Origin: Apostichopus japonicus
Taxonomy: Eukaryota; Echinodermata; Holothuroidea; Aspidochirotida; Stichopodidae
Direction: 5' to 3'
Length of the DNA stretch: 64,000 nt
NCBI RefSeq assembly: GCF_037975245.1
Contig: NC_092568.1
Location: 2,542,001 to 2,606,000 of the forward strand
This document shows positions 35,933 through 49,863 of this stretch, one piece after another (within the stretch, counting starts at the first letter, position 1; each line of letters starts with the position of its first letter). The notes under the pieces were generated by a model, which had not been told where the DNA came from, ran no database searches, and was given only the letters and a program-made list of their open reading frames with translations. Made by a program: the position numbers and the translations under genes.

Positions 35933-37954
35933 AAGATTGATGCTTTTATGCCGCATTATTTATATATATCCCGATAAATGCAACAGTAAGTGTTGGAACT
36001 GGAAGACATGTCAGACGTGAACAACCTAATGACTATGTGAGGAGAGAATCCACGTGCAAATTTCAATTGGGGCATGGACGTCGCTTAGGCAGAGTTTTTT
36101 GGGGCAGAGATGTGTTCATACCCTCCAAACCACTTTAAATGTAATACGAATAGGAAATGTGTGAGCGAAACAAAACATCGTGTAAGTATTACTTACGGTA
36201 GCGCACACTGTCACTTATGTTTGCACAGTGTGAAAGTACCGTTTGCGGACCTACGTGAAGTTGGGCTAGAATACGATTCCTCCTGAAGCCCAAACCACGA
36301 GGCATGCATGTGAATAAACGCAATAGGCATTGCATGTAGTGAGAAAATTGTTCGAGCTAGACTAACAACTCGATTGAGTTCAAATGCGGTTGTATTTCAA
36401 GCTCAATGAAACCTTTCTGTTGGATTTAATGACGCACGGAACAAGGAACATTTATGTTTTACAGTAGGCCTAGTGCATACAAGCGAATCTACTTTGTTTA
36501 GAACTTTGGATTTTCTTTCGGATGTTATACTAATCTACGTTTGAGACTATCATCACTATTGTTATTGTGCCAGTTTGACTGGTAAGTGAGCACATTCATA
36601 CATCACTCTGTATAAAACCCGCCAAAAACGTGATCTTGAGATTTACGTTACTTTGGGTCAGCTTGCGAGTTACCTCTTCAGATATTGGGAAATCGTTGCG
36701 AAATCGCCGCAAATTTCGTAAAAAAAAACTTGTAAACACGTGGTGAAGAAATCAAGAAACACTATGATATTCATTATCTATTTATGTCTTGAACATTACG
36801 CCGGAAAATAACAGTTATGCTGACACGAAATGCACGCACAGCTCCGTACTGAGCAGTTCACAACAGAAAAGATCATCACAGTGACGTCATTCACTGACCT
36901 GAGGGCTGTTCAAGGTCGTTGCAGTGTTTGAAAATTCCTAAATTACGGAGGCGAAAAAACGATGTTTTAATTCCCTTTTTTATAACTTTCCGGTGTGCTA
37001 TTTGGAAAATTAAAAAAATATGTTGCTTGGTAACATATAAACTACATTATGTATGAAAATGAGAGATTTTTTTTCTGTCACTATCGTTCTACTTTAAAGC
37101 CAAATCTCTTGACGGTATCATAATTTACAGTATCAGAGAAGATTACCGTGGTCAGTGTACGTTCCTGTGATATGGAGAACAAAAAAGATTGTCACGAAAT
37201 TGAAGTTGTTGATATTTTCTGCCCGAACTGGAATATGTAGCACCTTTTGTGTCACTCCATATCCAGTTAACATTGGTGTGCATATATGCATTGCTTTACA
37301 CACCATGTAGTCGTGCTATGTAATAATTCCATTTCCATAATTTCCATAATTGCATACAGCTCTCTGGTGTGAGGGGCTGCTGTCTTTACTGAATATCAAT
37401 TCAGCAAACTTGTTTTTTTGCATAGTGCAGTTCCTCTGCTGGGAAACTTACCTTTCCTCTTTATTGTTGTGCACACTCTCTGCATGTATCATTTCTAATT
37501 TTAATAGTCACACTGAATGCAACAGTGCAGGTTATATTTCTTCAAATTGTAACTATAAACAGTTGAATTTACTTTAAATTCCTGATATCTTTAGTGGGAT
37601 ACTTAGACTATTTGAACAAAAGTAGGTTACCCTTCCTTGCACCTTATATTATTCAAGGACTTTATATTTTTGCAGACTAAGGAATAAAACAGTATTGTTA
37701 TGGAACATATTGCCATATCTACTACTTGTTCTTTGTGTTTTCCTAGACAACTTTGACGATTGTTTGCACCGTTGGTTGTAGTGTTTGGTCTTTCTTTAAG
37801 AGTATTAAAGGAGCATTCTTAACTTAACATTTTACATGATATAGCATGGCTTGATTGGGAATCACAGCAGTTGGCAATGTATATACTGTACTTCATACTG
37901 CAGCACAAATTTTCTAGTTTTGTTGGAACATGATATTTCATTACAAAATACTGC
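35933..37954. other. Intergenic, no gene recognised
   Basis: No coding signal is seen. An inverted copy of the word at 35883-35904 (CCCAATTGAAATTTGC...) occurs at 36050-36072, so a palindromic or rearranged repeat spans the end of the THAP relic. Two TGACGTCA-type words lie at about 35543 and 36882. Confidence 0.5.
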
Positions 37955-37961
37955 CTTAATA

Positions 37962-39213
37962 CAGGGGCGTATCCAGGGGGGGCACAACAGGCGTGCGCCC
38001 CCCCTATTGGCCGCCACCAAATAAAAAAAGTTTAGCAAAAAAAAAAAAAACAATTGATGACGACCTTTATGTGAGATGTCGGTGATCGCTCAACCCCCCC
38101 CCCCCCCAAGAAAAGGTTCTGGCGAAGTTCGGCGGCATAATAGTTTTAGAAACATAGATGGTAATTGTGTTTGTATTATCACTATATCACTATACTGGAA
38201 ATGTTGCTTATTATTAAGGTCGAAAAATGGATCACATATGGTCATGGGCCGCGATCCTGGGTGGAGGGGGGATATATCCCCCCATGAAAATGGGTGGAGG
38301 GGATGTAATGCACCATATCCCCCCCCACCAAATGCCAGGGATAAGAATATTTTCATGCCTACATTTATGCATCTTCGTTAATGTATGGCTCTTTTTTAGC
38401 TTCATTTCTCGCCTACCATAAACGCAGTGCGATCTTTTCAAATAAAGCGTCTTTATAAAGCAAAAATAGTTGACTGTAGGCTTCATTGGCCCTATAACAA
38501 CAAAAGGTATTATTGCGCCCACGGTATTGATATAGTACATATATGCACCCTCATAGTATTCATATAGGCCCTATAGTAGGCCTACACACGTACATGTTCC
38601 CTCGAACAGCTGAGAATCTCATGTAACCAGGGTAATGCTTAATACACGTTTCACCTGGATGCCCTAGCAATCGGTACCTAGGAATGTAACTATGTGTAAT
38701 TGTGTATTGCATGTGTATAGGCCTATAATAGCCTGCATGAGGCCATTTTCTTCATCGAATAATATAAAAGAGCTCTCGAACATTCTAACGTTGCGCCTGA
38801 AACAAGATTGACAGGGGCAATTTTCCCAAAATAACACCCGAAATTAAAAAAAAAGTATTTTGGATCCTGATTATGAGATATTTCGGACATGACATCCCTA
38901 TTTTAAAGTTGGGTATATGCCGCTTGGAAACCTCGGGAAGTGCCGTTTCCGGCCATCTAGAGGGTTTGTTAATCCCAAAATTTTCTTGTACGCTTCGCGC
39001 CAACCCATGGTGGCGCTACGCTTAGTCAACAAGGTCACATCCCCCCCCCCACTCGGAAGTACGGATCGCCACCCATACATATGACACCATTTTGCATTTC
39101 AGGCCTTCTTCGAAAGCAAAAATTGTACACCCCTCCCCTTAGACCCATCCCCCAGGACGGCGATCATTCATGCCTGACGCCCCCCCTATTGGAAAATCCT
39201 GGATACGCCCCTG
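37962..39213. mobile_element. hAT-like non-autonomous element, 1.25 kb
   Basis: The ends are perfect 16-bp inverted repeats, CAGGGGCGTATCCAGG on the left and CCTGGATACGCCCCTG on the right. The flanks share a 7-bp duplication CTTAATA (37955-37961 and 39214-39220); the eighth base differs. Next to each end is a G- or C-rich run with CCCCCCTATTGG. There is no transposase frame; predicted frames at 38076-38381, 38090-38356, 38232-38540 and 38785-39003 are products of C-rich and repeat sequence. The segment at about 38930-39020 is homologous to 55030-55110. Confidence 0.85.
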
Positions 39214-39220
39214 CTTAATA

Positions 39221-42200
39221 TATCTTCCCTTTGAGGCAACTCATTTTGGTTAATTTTCAATTAACCAACTTTTCAAAAGCTTTAAAACTTTAATCTGAAA
39301 CACCTCAAAATACCCAAACTAGATCTTTCAGATCAGATCTTTCAAATTCATCAAGTTTAATACTTTAAAGTTAAAAATAAAATATGCTTATTAGAATTCA
39401 GAAGGGAAGCGGCATGTGTTGAAAAAGAGATCAAATATTCTGCAGTGCTATTTGTAAAGAGGAACAGAAACGAAGTATGTTTATGTATAACATAATGCAG
39501 GATATCATTTAGAGCTTGAAGTTTGTGTACATAGCAGTTTTGATGGCTCATATTATTTCTCATGTAAAACACTATGGTTCCTGTGTTAAACAAAAACTGC
39601 TGTTCATCTGTGCACGTGTATAGCATTTTGCTCAATTCCCATAACACTTTGGTACGCAAAACAGGATAAATTTAGAGTTGCCGCACTATAGTTTTTATTT
39701 TGATGCGAATAAATCACTTTCTGCTGTTTGTGGAAGAACACTTCCTGCTGGGTGAAAGGTCACTTCCTTCATATAATGTAGGTAGGTTCTGTAAGTGATG
39801 ATATGCACTACATTACTGCTGTCTTATTTGTCTGTGTAACACTCTGCCTTGATAATACAAACATGCATATAGTGTCAAGTTTAAGCTTGTACAAATTCCA
39901 AGGGTACCATACATCTGATTTCTTAAGTTGACTGACTATGGATGTACCGTACATAAGGAAACAAGTATTGTCAAAAAGGTCTACTTCATTGGTTTAGCTT
40001 TCCTAATATTGAGGTGCATATCTAACTGCAATGCCACTTGTCAAAACATAAACAAATTTTGGCAGCGGAGCAGGTAGGTGACTGTTTAAGCAAGAAGAAA
40101 AGGTTTGGAAATTCCTAAAGTTGCCTTTTGCATTGGTTTGTACATATACCTTTCTACAGTATATAGTGTATATTTCCACACAGTTGGATATTTTCCTCCA
40201 TGGATCAAACAAAACTTAATCATTGAATTCAATAAAGAAATATCAACTTTGGAGGAATTCAACAGTGGAGCATTTATACATAACTTTTTTTCTTTAATGA
40301 TACATGTCACATAGGGTAATTTAGTGTGTCGTTCACAAGATATAAAATTAACATGGAAAGCATCAGGGAATGGAATCTACAGTGTGCAAGCCTTGTGGGA
40401 TACTGTGACCTCTAACTGGCATCTGAATTCTTAAAATATGCGTTTAATATGTATTGCTAATGCCACAAAAGGAGGACTGTATCTATCTACAGTAACTCAG
40501 TTAGAAAAGCAGAGGGCTTGCAAAGTCTGAGGTTACTACTGTAGGTTGAAACCTGTTGTACTGTACATAGCTGATTGTTTATGCCTTCTTTATCTTCAAA
40601 CCAGAAGTATTTATTTGTAACTGAAAAAACTATCTTGGATGGACCAGATTTTGTTGTACAGACACTACATGTAATGCATATCTGTACCTCTTGTCTAGTA
40701 CTGTGTACAACATAGTTGGTGTTAGTGAAATGTACATGAACAGTTCATTTATTTTACTAGGTGTTTTAGGGCAGCATGTACTATAAGTTCTCAATTTAAC
40801 AATTGATAGCAACCGTATCTTGAATTTGAGAGGGTAAAAAATGACAAGGATCAATATTGACTGTTTATTACACATTAAGTAGATTGGCATGCAACTGCTA
40901 CAACACACAGTACGTCAGGGCGTGGCGCTCACAAATTTTACAGCTGAATTTTGTAGTGTAGGACCATAAAACTTGATTATGCAAGTAAGAGAGAACCTGC
41001 AAATTTGATGTATTTTTAAATGATGTGACACAACAGTAAGAATCTTACTTTTGCTAGTTTTGTTTTATTATAAAAGGAAATATCTAGTGTTGCCAAAGGC
41101 TTGTGTAAATATAAAAGCAGCCTCAAGTTATTGTACTTCCTTCACTGCTAGTTTGACATCTACTGTCTTGTAAAAAGTATGTACTGTAGATCTCAGTAAA
41201 GACAGCTGCCCTGTACCTTTAACAAACACAGATAGTATTGAATTTGTTTTCTTTGATCTAAAGTTTATTTAAAGATGAACATCTAGTTTGATTTCAGACC
41301 CCTCACATGTGCCTCATTCCTTCCCCTTGGGTAGGATAAATTCAGACATGTTTGCTTTCTCTTTTCTCGTTAGCTATGGCTTTGTACATATCAGGTTCCC
41401 AATTTATACTGCACGTATAGAACACTTCTGTGCTTTACAATATATCATCAGTAGATTTCGTGTAGACTTTCTTCAAGCTACAAGGTGGGATATCGTACTC
41501 GTTACAGTAAATGTAGCTCTAATTACTTCAACAGTCGTCCACGCCTCGTCGTCAGACGGTGGTAATCTGCTCAGTCAGTCGATTTGTGGCAGTGTCCGTA
41601 CAGGATCTGTTTATATGACAGTGCAATAAACCATTAACTGTGTGATAGATGTTGCATTAGAGAATGTGCAATTATATACGTATATGATGTTGACAGGAAG
41701 CACACTTAAGTAACTCACAGATTCAGAGACCTACAAGATATCATATTGATTGCATAGTCTGCATCAATTACTTAGCTGTAAATGCTGCATGAAATGTACT
41801 TTAATTGAGTCTGTGAGTGATAACCTGGGTAAATGAACTCTAATAAAATAAAGCAAAATTTTGTGGAATTGTTCAAATGAGGACATACAGTAAATCTTTA
41901 TGATCAATAATAGGGAGAAAGTGATTGTGCTTGGGTGACAAATTTGGTCCAGGGATACAACACTGATTGGGGGGGGGGGTGGGTAGGGGTTGTGTTTGCA
42001 GTGTTGAATGTTTACTAATTAGTAACCGAATAATACTAGAGGAGTACTTGCAATATTACCCTCATGGAAACAGGTACGTTTCTTACTTGTAAATTTGCAT
42101 TTTAGCCATTCCAGTGTTAATGACGTTGTAAGAAGTTATAAATATTATGAAATCTTGTGCACTAGACACGTCAACCTACACATGTGTAATAAACGTCCAA

Positions 42201-45200
42201 GAAGGGCTTGGAAACGTTTTTACGTTATCATGATCAAGAAGGCCTGAGGGTTTGATCCTAGCAGGATCTTCTTGGAAGGCAATGTGAAGCAAAGACAAAT
42301 TTAGGACAGAACACTAAGTTGGACTAATGAACAAGATGAGAGTAAAAAGACTGAGAAAAGGAGATGACACAGTTTAGGAGATGAAAAATAAGAAATTATA
42401 TTTCAATTGCTGTAGAGTATTGACTTGCATCCATGACAAAATAATTACAGTTTCATGGAAATTGTTTGTGCTTGACCTTCCAGATCATTGAGTGGTGTAC
42501 TTTCCCAAATTTAAGCCAGGAATAAGTTTTAGTTCAGTATATCCGCTTTAGAACAAGCTACTGTATGAAAACAGTGGTTAAAACTTGTAAAAATCTATTC
42601 CTTTGACTTGGCTGACATATACTTTGTTAATTCTCAGGCTTTTGTTATCCAGTATCTTTATTTAGTAGATTTCATCATCAGATCTCTGGGGGAAGGGGAG
42701 GGGATGAGGTATGGATGATGTTACGGTTGTTACCACTGTAATGCTGCTTACTGCTGCTAATGGTCTCACATACTCCAAATTTTTGATAGATTAAGGGGTC
42801 ATATTGGAAAAAACAATGCTCCCTTCTTCCCACTATATTTTTACGATAGATATATATATATCCAAATTACAACAGCTTGGATCTTTAATGTCTATATTTT
42901 ATTGAAAACTTTCTCAAAGAGAGATTTGCAGTTTGTGACTAATTAGCAATACTGATTACTGAAGGTTTCATCATTTGTGTGCCAATGTGCATCGCAGAAA
43001 CATAATTGTTTACACATTTGTGTGTTGACACAACAGAACTTTCGTAGAGCTAGATGTATGTATATTAGGGTTTCAACCTACCTCTTTGTTTGAACTCATT
43101 GTTTTAGTAAGTGGGTGGCAGACAGCATTAATGACTTAAATGTTCCAAAGTTGTAGTACTTAAGATGTGGTCATTTTAGGTACTATTACAGTTTCAATTA
43201 CAAGACAAATATCTTTAATTTAAATCAAGTGTGCTGTGATCTTGTTTGATTGCTGCTTACATATAAATTTGCAACTCCAACAAGCTTTGGTATTTGACAA
43301 GAAAAGTGATATTTGCTGCCGATGTAGAAAGTGATATATCTCTGGAAATCCATACATGGCAGCAATCATCAGTCAAAATTTAATGCTCACCTAAAGGAAG
43401 TCAAAGGTATTCAAAAATACCTGAACGTTGGACATGTTATGTTTGCTTATTCAAATTTAAGGCCCATAGTTTTGATATGACTCGTCCTTGGTATCATATA
43501 TGCACAGACATTTTTGTTTTGCACTTTCCACTCTCCAGATTTCAATGAAAATATATGTGGTTTATTTATTCTTGTCTTCAATCACCAATAAATAGCACTG
43601 ATCTTTCTCATTCGTTACCACGTGCAGTGCTTTCTAAATTGCATCATAACTCAAGAATGTTAAAAAACTTTCTTTTCAGAGAACAATTTTTTTCTTTTAT
43701 AAAGCGTTCTAATTTTACTCCACAAAGGCGTAGTTAATTTATAATTAGTACTAATCTGTCTACTTCAAAACCATGGAAAATCTTGAGGGAAATCACTGGA
43801 ACTTGAACGTCATTCTTCTGGATTCATTAGTCTTCAGGCAGACTTTAATCACATTTGCGTCATGTCCTTCCCTTAACAATTCTTGCCGTTTACGGTGAGG
43901 ATGAACTGTATGTGGAGCTCCCATCAGACTGCCTGGATTCACATCAGAACTTCATGGGATTACTTAAATTAGGACTGTACATTACTCTTAAAGGTTAACT
44001 ACTCCTTTCCCATTACTGCTTGACTTTTGCGATGTTGGGTATTAATACATGTTGGGAAGGAGCAGGCAATAATTTATCTGGTAACACATAGCTAAAAAAA
44101 GGCTATGCAAAAATGGTCAACTTGCTATACAAATAAACAGATTGTTGCACTGCAGTTATTTTGTGCGTGTGAATGTCAGGAACAATAGTATATTAAAAGT
44201 GACAAAAATATAAATTTGAACATCAAAGTCAGCTAATATTTCCTGAGAAGATTTTACGCACATTTTAATTTGAAACAGTCAGAATGTGTTTGGATGTGTA
44301 CACTTACTATGCTGTTAATTGATAATTAGAGTAGTGGGAAGAGGGGGAGGGGGGTGCAAGGGTGGGGTGATAAATTTAATTACTAACATTTTCATGTATC
44401 TGAACTGTGTTTACCATTTAAATTTGAGAAAATGAATGACATAATTATGCATGAAATTTGGTCAATTAAGACAGTCTTATTCAAATTGACACTTTCTTCT
44501 ATTGTAGTTAAAAGTATAAATTTATCACTTTTGCTTTTATATTGTTCATGTGGTGACATAATTTGTCATCCATATTAAATCCATCACTTTCCAAATGAAT
44601 ATCCAGTTTATTTTACTTTCCCTAAGACTTTGATTAAGACATAAATATGTATATTTTGAACACTTTAAACTATAATCTGCCTCTTACCCGGCCTCCCTCA
44701 GTTCAGTTTGTGTTAGAGTTTACACTGCAGGCGGCTACAAAACCTGAACGTTGCAAGTAAAAGCTGCCATAAAAATCAATTTTGTATACTTGTGCTGCAG
44801 CGTTCAATAGGTGAGCTGAGAAGCATGCTGTTACAATGAGAAGAGGGTTGTGCTATGTATATAATTAGCTGACACCTACATATAAGAGTGTAGTGTGTTG
44901 AGGCAGCATGCATGGAAAAACTTGTCGTGTATTTTAATAGTCTAATTTGGATTGAAAAAATTTAATAACACATTTTGCAGCACACAGTGCTTTAGTTATT
45001 ATAGTCATATTCAGTCTACATAATTTCCTCTGAATGTAAATTCATAAAAATAATTACCTTTTTCGTGAGTAGTTTGTGGGTTTGTATTGAACGTATGACT
45101 CCTCACATCAATAGGTAGTGGCCACAAAAATTACAGTTTTTGTATGATTGTATTATATTAAAAGGTGTTTAGTCATCATAATTTCTATAAGGTTCTGTTT

Positions 45201-47736
45201 GGGTGTGTTCTGTGTAAAGGTTAAGTACTGAGAATGTCATGTTGCTCTGTGGCAACATGGATTGCATTAATCATACATGTTGTTGTATTCTATCATATAC
45301 AAATGAATCATATTACATATGTACTATTAATTATATGGGGTATAATAATGTTATTTGAATGATTGCATCATTTTATTGTGTCATGTCTGATGAAAAATGT
45401 TCTTTGTGGTTGTTTTAGGTTGTAAATATATGTTGCCACTATAAAGTGAATTACTGTAACTGTACCAAAATCTGTTATGCAAAATAAGCTTTACATTTGG
45501 AAAAAAATATGTACCAAGAACCTCTCAAGGAAAAATGCCTTGTTATGATTTTAGAAAAAGGATTAATTTTCCAGTGGACCTTGAACAGCAGGAAAACTAG
45601 ATATATATTTCCATTAAGTTAACATTGTTGTTATGTGTCTAACATAAGTCAGAGACATTCACTGACTTTGTGTTACATGCCTAGCTTTCTCTGAAGGTGA
45701 TGTTGAATGCAGTTAACGTAAATACCTGTGAATGGTTTATAAAAATTTAAAGGTTTTACAGTTCTGATGAAGATAAAACATTAGTTCTAAGCTAATCATG
45801 CAAAATTCATAGGTGTTAAAGTTGCAAATTTTGCCATCAGTGTCTTATAGTCGGCTCTACAACATTGCATGATTTTGCACTGGATTACTGGATGAGAAAA
45901 ACCTATTTTACTGAATGTTTTTTTGTTCTTTCCATAAGAAAAAAAGAGGCTATTACCAAAATTATTTCATTTTCTCTGAGATCATCCAAATTAGATATGT
46001 AATGATATACAGAGTCTTTGGGTCCTGTGACCCTAGTTGTTGAAGTCTGTCACCAGTGCAGAAAGTTGTATAAATTTACACTACGAAGAAAAAGAGATGA
46101 GGTTTGGGTACTTATTTTGACACAAGATGATGACCAAAATAGGTTGTTTTTTGCCAAAATTTCACTAGTCACCAGTCTTGTACACTGCAAAGCAGCTGTT
46201 GTCAAATAGGGATCAGTTTAAAGACATGTAACTCTGGCTTAATGTGTCCATCTATACTGGAATCTCTTCAGTAGCTCAAAGTGAAATGCACTGTATAAAT
46301 GAAATACTAATGAGTTACCAGAGCATTGAGATGCAAATCTATGCTTTAACAGACACGTACAGCTTTAGTCTAAGGGCAGAGTTGTTTGTCATCTGTGTGT
46401 TAAGTGGCCTGCTCTCTCAGTTGGGACGAAGAAAACTTGCCAGTATTCAGTGTCACACTGTATACAATTATTGGGATTTTGAATGTGATATACAATAAGT
46501 TAGAGTATTGTCTACAATCTTAGAAGACTTAGAAAGAGTCTGTATCTTTTCTCTTTTGTACTCCTGTTCTCCTGTCAAATTTAGATCACTTAAATCATTG
46601 GTTTGTATACAGTACCTTTACTAGAAAGCAAGATAATGAAGAAGAAAATCTAAGGGTTTAATTCAGAATTTTGATGAGCTTTTGCACTTCTTCTCGGTAA
46701 AGTCTTGACGTGGACGTACATATGTCAGGGAATTTTTCTTTTAATAGTCAATGTGCGGTGATGAAATGTAAAAAAAAAAATCTGTGGTTTATCTCTAACC
46801 TTGGACTTTCCATTTCTGTTCTTCATGTATATTATGCACTGCTGGTACCAGTTATTAACAAGTTTCTAATGCATGAAAACAGCTGTACACTTGTACAGCG
46901 CCAAGGTCAGCAAATACCGTTACCATTTGGTGAACTCTTGCTCTTCATTTGACGGTATTTTCAAATTGCTCTGTACAAACAGACTGCGGGACACAAAATC
47001 AATTCTTCTACAGCAGTGCACATTAGAGTGGAAACCATCTGATAGATCAGGTGATGCAGAAAACACTCCAGGGCAGTTGCTTTTTATAAACCCTCCTTTG
47101 GTGGCTAAAAGATGAAGATGTAGTCATTTCCTTATATCAAAATTTTTTACCACTAACAGTCGACCAACCTAATTATATGGACCCCAGTTCCAAGCTTCCT
47201 TCAGTGATGTAATGCCACAGACATATCCTTCCCATTTGCCTAACACCCAACAGCTGACAAGTTCATTGTAACAGAAATTTCTACATCGTTTTAAAGACCA
47301 AAGATTCGTCAATTTGCAGAACACCCTCCAATCAGATATTTCTCAGATATTGATGGGAACATCCATCATTCCTTTTTGTATACAGTAGTTTGTACCTTTG
47401 GTACTTTTATAGTATATTAAACCATATTAAGTTGGTAATATGAAAGTATTTTGACCATGTACTGTACTCGATGCACTAGATAGGTTGTGATGTGTAAACA
47501 ATTTGGGAAAATTAACATCTCTATACATAAGTACTGAGGAATTTGTAATGTCTGACAGGGAAAATAAATGGATTAGAAGCACACGTTTACACTGTTGTTA
47601 ATGTACATTGCTATGTACATACAATGTAGAGTTTATTTGTCTTTAATTTAGGAACAATGTTCTTCTCTCTTGAATACTGTTTTAGCATGTTTGAAATTAG
47701 CCTATAGTTATGGTAGGTGCTGCTAATGTTTATAAT
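39221..47736. other. Intergenic or 5' region of TMEM63, no gene recognised
   Basis: No exon can be supported. The longest frame, 41288-41629 (+, 113 codons), ends just before an AATAAA but shows no domain and no conserved look. A repeat word related to 4240-4283 lies at 42235-42278 on the minus strand. A G-run occurs near 41969-41978. Long uncharged, AT-rich frames at 46018-47115 look random. A long 5' intron or UTR of TMEM63, or a non-coding transcript, could cross this stretch. Confidence 0.4.
42235..42278 (-). repeat. Inverted copy of the 4240 stem-loop repeat
   Basis: Read on the minus strand this contains AGAAGATCCTGCTAGGATCA, in which GATCC and GGATC pair around a 5-nt loop, followed by CTCAGGCC. 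The copy at 4240-4283 (+) has GAAGATCCTGCTTGGATCAA and then GTCAGGCC. About five in six positions agree. Confidence 0.7.
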
Positions 47737-48316
47737 GTGTGCATAAATCATGTTGTAGTGTGTGCATTCATCATGTTGTACTGTGTGCATGAATCATGTT
47801 GTTCTGTGTGCATAATTCATGTTGTAATGTGTGCATGAATCATGTTGTACTTTGTGCATGAATTATGCTATGCTGTAGCTTGTGCATGAATCATGTAGTG
47901 TGTGCATGAATAATGTTGTACTTTGTGCAAGAATTATGTAGTGTGTGCATGAATAATGTTGTACTTTGTGCATGAATCATGTAGTGTGTACATGAATAAT
48001 GTTGTACTTTGTGCATGAATCATGTAGTGTGTGCATGAATAATGTTGTACTTTGTGCAAGAATTATGTAGTGTGTGCATGAATAATGTTGTACTTTGTGC
48101 ATGAATTACAGTATGTAGTGTGTGCATGAATAATGTTGTACTTTGTGCATGAATTATCATGTAGTGTGTGCATGAATTATGTTGTACTTTGTGCATTAAC
48201 TATGTTATAGTTTGTGCATTCATCATGTTGTATTGTGTGCATGAATCATGTAGTGTGTGCATGAATCATGGTGTAGTGTGTATGAATCCTGTTGTATTTT
48301 GTGCATGAATCATGTA
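47737..48316. repeat. Minisatellite of about 580 bp with a 43-bp higher-order period
   Basis: Monomers of 20-23 bp, built on GTGCATGAATCATGT, repeat about 27 times. From about 47895 to 48165 they alternate in two forms, one ending TTGTACTT and one ending TAGTG, giving a 43-bp dimer unit. The flanks of the array have more divergent single monomers. Confidence 0.95.
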
Positions 48317-48710
48317 ATGAGCATCTATCATGTCAGGTACAGTACATCCCATATCTTGTTGGTATTTTAGGATGGCTTGAACTTTTTTTCTGTCCAAACA
48401 ATATTTCACCTTCTCACTGGATACACTCAACGTACTGTACATGAGCCATATTCTGCAATATAAAGTCAATGAAATTGATCTCTTCATCGAAAATGGCACA
48501 ATAAACAAGTACTTTATACGCGTTTCAACAGTTGATGACAAAGAACAGTTTCAAACTTGAATCTTAACCAAATTTAAGCTACAGTAGGCTAGGTACAGTA
48601 CCTCTGCTCAAAGGTTGTGGTAGATCTTAGAAAGGTGTTAAGGTTAAAGTGGCTTTGCAAAGTCGTGGATTTTCTCAAGATTTAAAAATCCATTTTGCCA
48701 TTCAAAAAAC

Positions 48711-48780
48711 CAGACTAGCAAATTAATTTCTGTTCAAGCAAAAATCAGACTAACAAATTAATTTCTGTTCAAGCATATAT
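48711..48780. repeat. 35-bp tandem duplication
   Basis: Units at 48711-48745 and 48746-48780 share AATTAATTTCTGTTCAAGCA and CAGACTA with few differences. Confidence 0.9.
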
Positions 48781-49325
48781 ATCTGCAGAGAGAATTGAGC
48801 TACAGCACATATTTTGTGCTTGCAGAATGTTGCCAGTTTATTGATGAAATATGCCACATGTTACCAGAGCCACTTGTGTGATTTGTGGAATAGTATGTTT
48901 CATACCAACGCAATCAAGTAGCTCCTTCCACCCAGTTAGCAGGTGTAATTAGGTGATGATTAATTGTATCAATTAATGACAACATAACACCCCCACCTAA
49001 TTATTGTGCGGTGTAGCTTACTGTTAATCTTGGTATTATAGTAACACTCTTATTTCATTCGGTTGTGACATGAGTGCAGCAACTATGTATTTGCATTGCA
49101 GTACAGTAGATGGTATGTTGCACACATATATTTAAACATATTCTGTGATATGTTTATTTTCAATCCACAATATATCATGTATGCGGTACAGTTATTATAG
49201 TACCAGTCTAAGCAGATATCTGTCACGGTTATATTTTTTACTTATTTTCAGTTATATTGTATTCAATTATATTGTATTATATATGGTAGGACTTGAATAG
49301 TTAAATACCATGTGTTTTATTGGCA

Positions 49326-49382
49326 AGTAGTCTGTTAAGTAGTCTGTTAAGTAGTCTGTTAAGTAGTCTGTTAAGTAGTCTG
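49326..49382. repeat. 12-bp tandem repeat, nearly 5 copies
   Basis: The unit AGTAGTCTGTTA is repeated without change. Confidence 0.95.
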
Positions 49383-49863
49383 ATTATTATCTTCATCCCA
49401 ATGCAGTACTTACAGTATATTATCCTTTAAAATTTCTTTTTCATGTTTGTAAAGCTGAGAGAGACAGTCTTGTTAGCTGCAGCTTACTGTACATTCTTTG
49501 AAGCTCTGACTTCCTTTATCTGTAAATTAAGCAAATATCGTACATTTAGAAAGTTGAAATTGATTTTCAGTTCAATAAAAAGATTTGTTTCATTATAGAG
49601 AAGATAACAGGGAATAATTTATTTTGCACCGTATTACAAAATGTAAATTTGCAAAAATGGAGAAATTGCCTTACAAGTGCAAATACCTTCCATACACAGG
49701 TTTTCATACACAGGAACCAGATAGTACTATATAAGCCACATAATTCAGAGCTTCAAGACTGCTTCTCAAACTTGAACACTGAATTATTCCCTGGAATAAG
49801 AAATAATGAGATTTTTACTTTGGTCTTTTCATTTCACAGAATTACTTGGCAGATTATATTAAG

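Noticed and set aside
41288-41629. 113-codon plus-strand frame followed by AATAAA
   Set aside because: No domain, no splice context, and composition like the surrounding non-coding DNA. It could be a lineage-specific gene but cannot be supported.
46018-47115. Cluster of 60-84-codon frames
   Set aside because: Overlapping frames of similar length with no domain signal or shared splice phase; expected by chance in this length of sequence.
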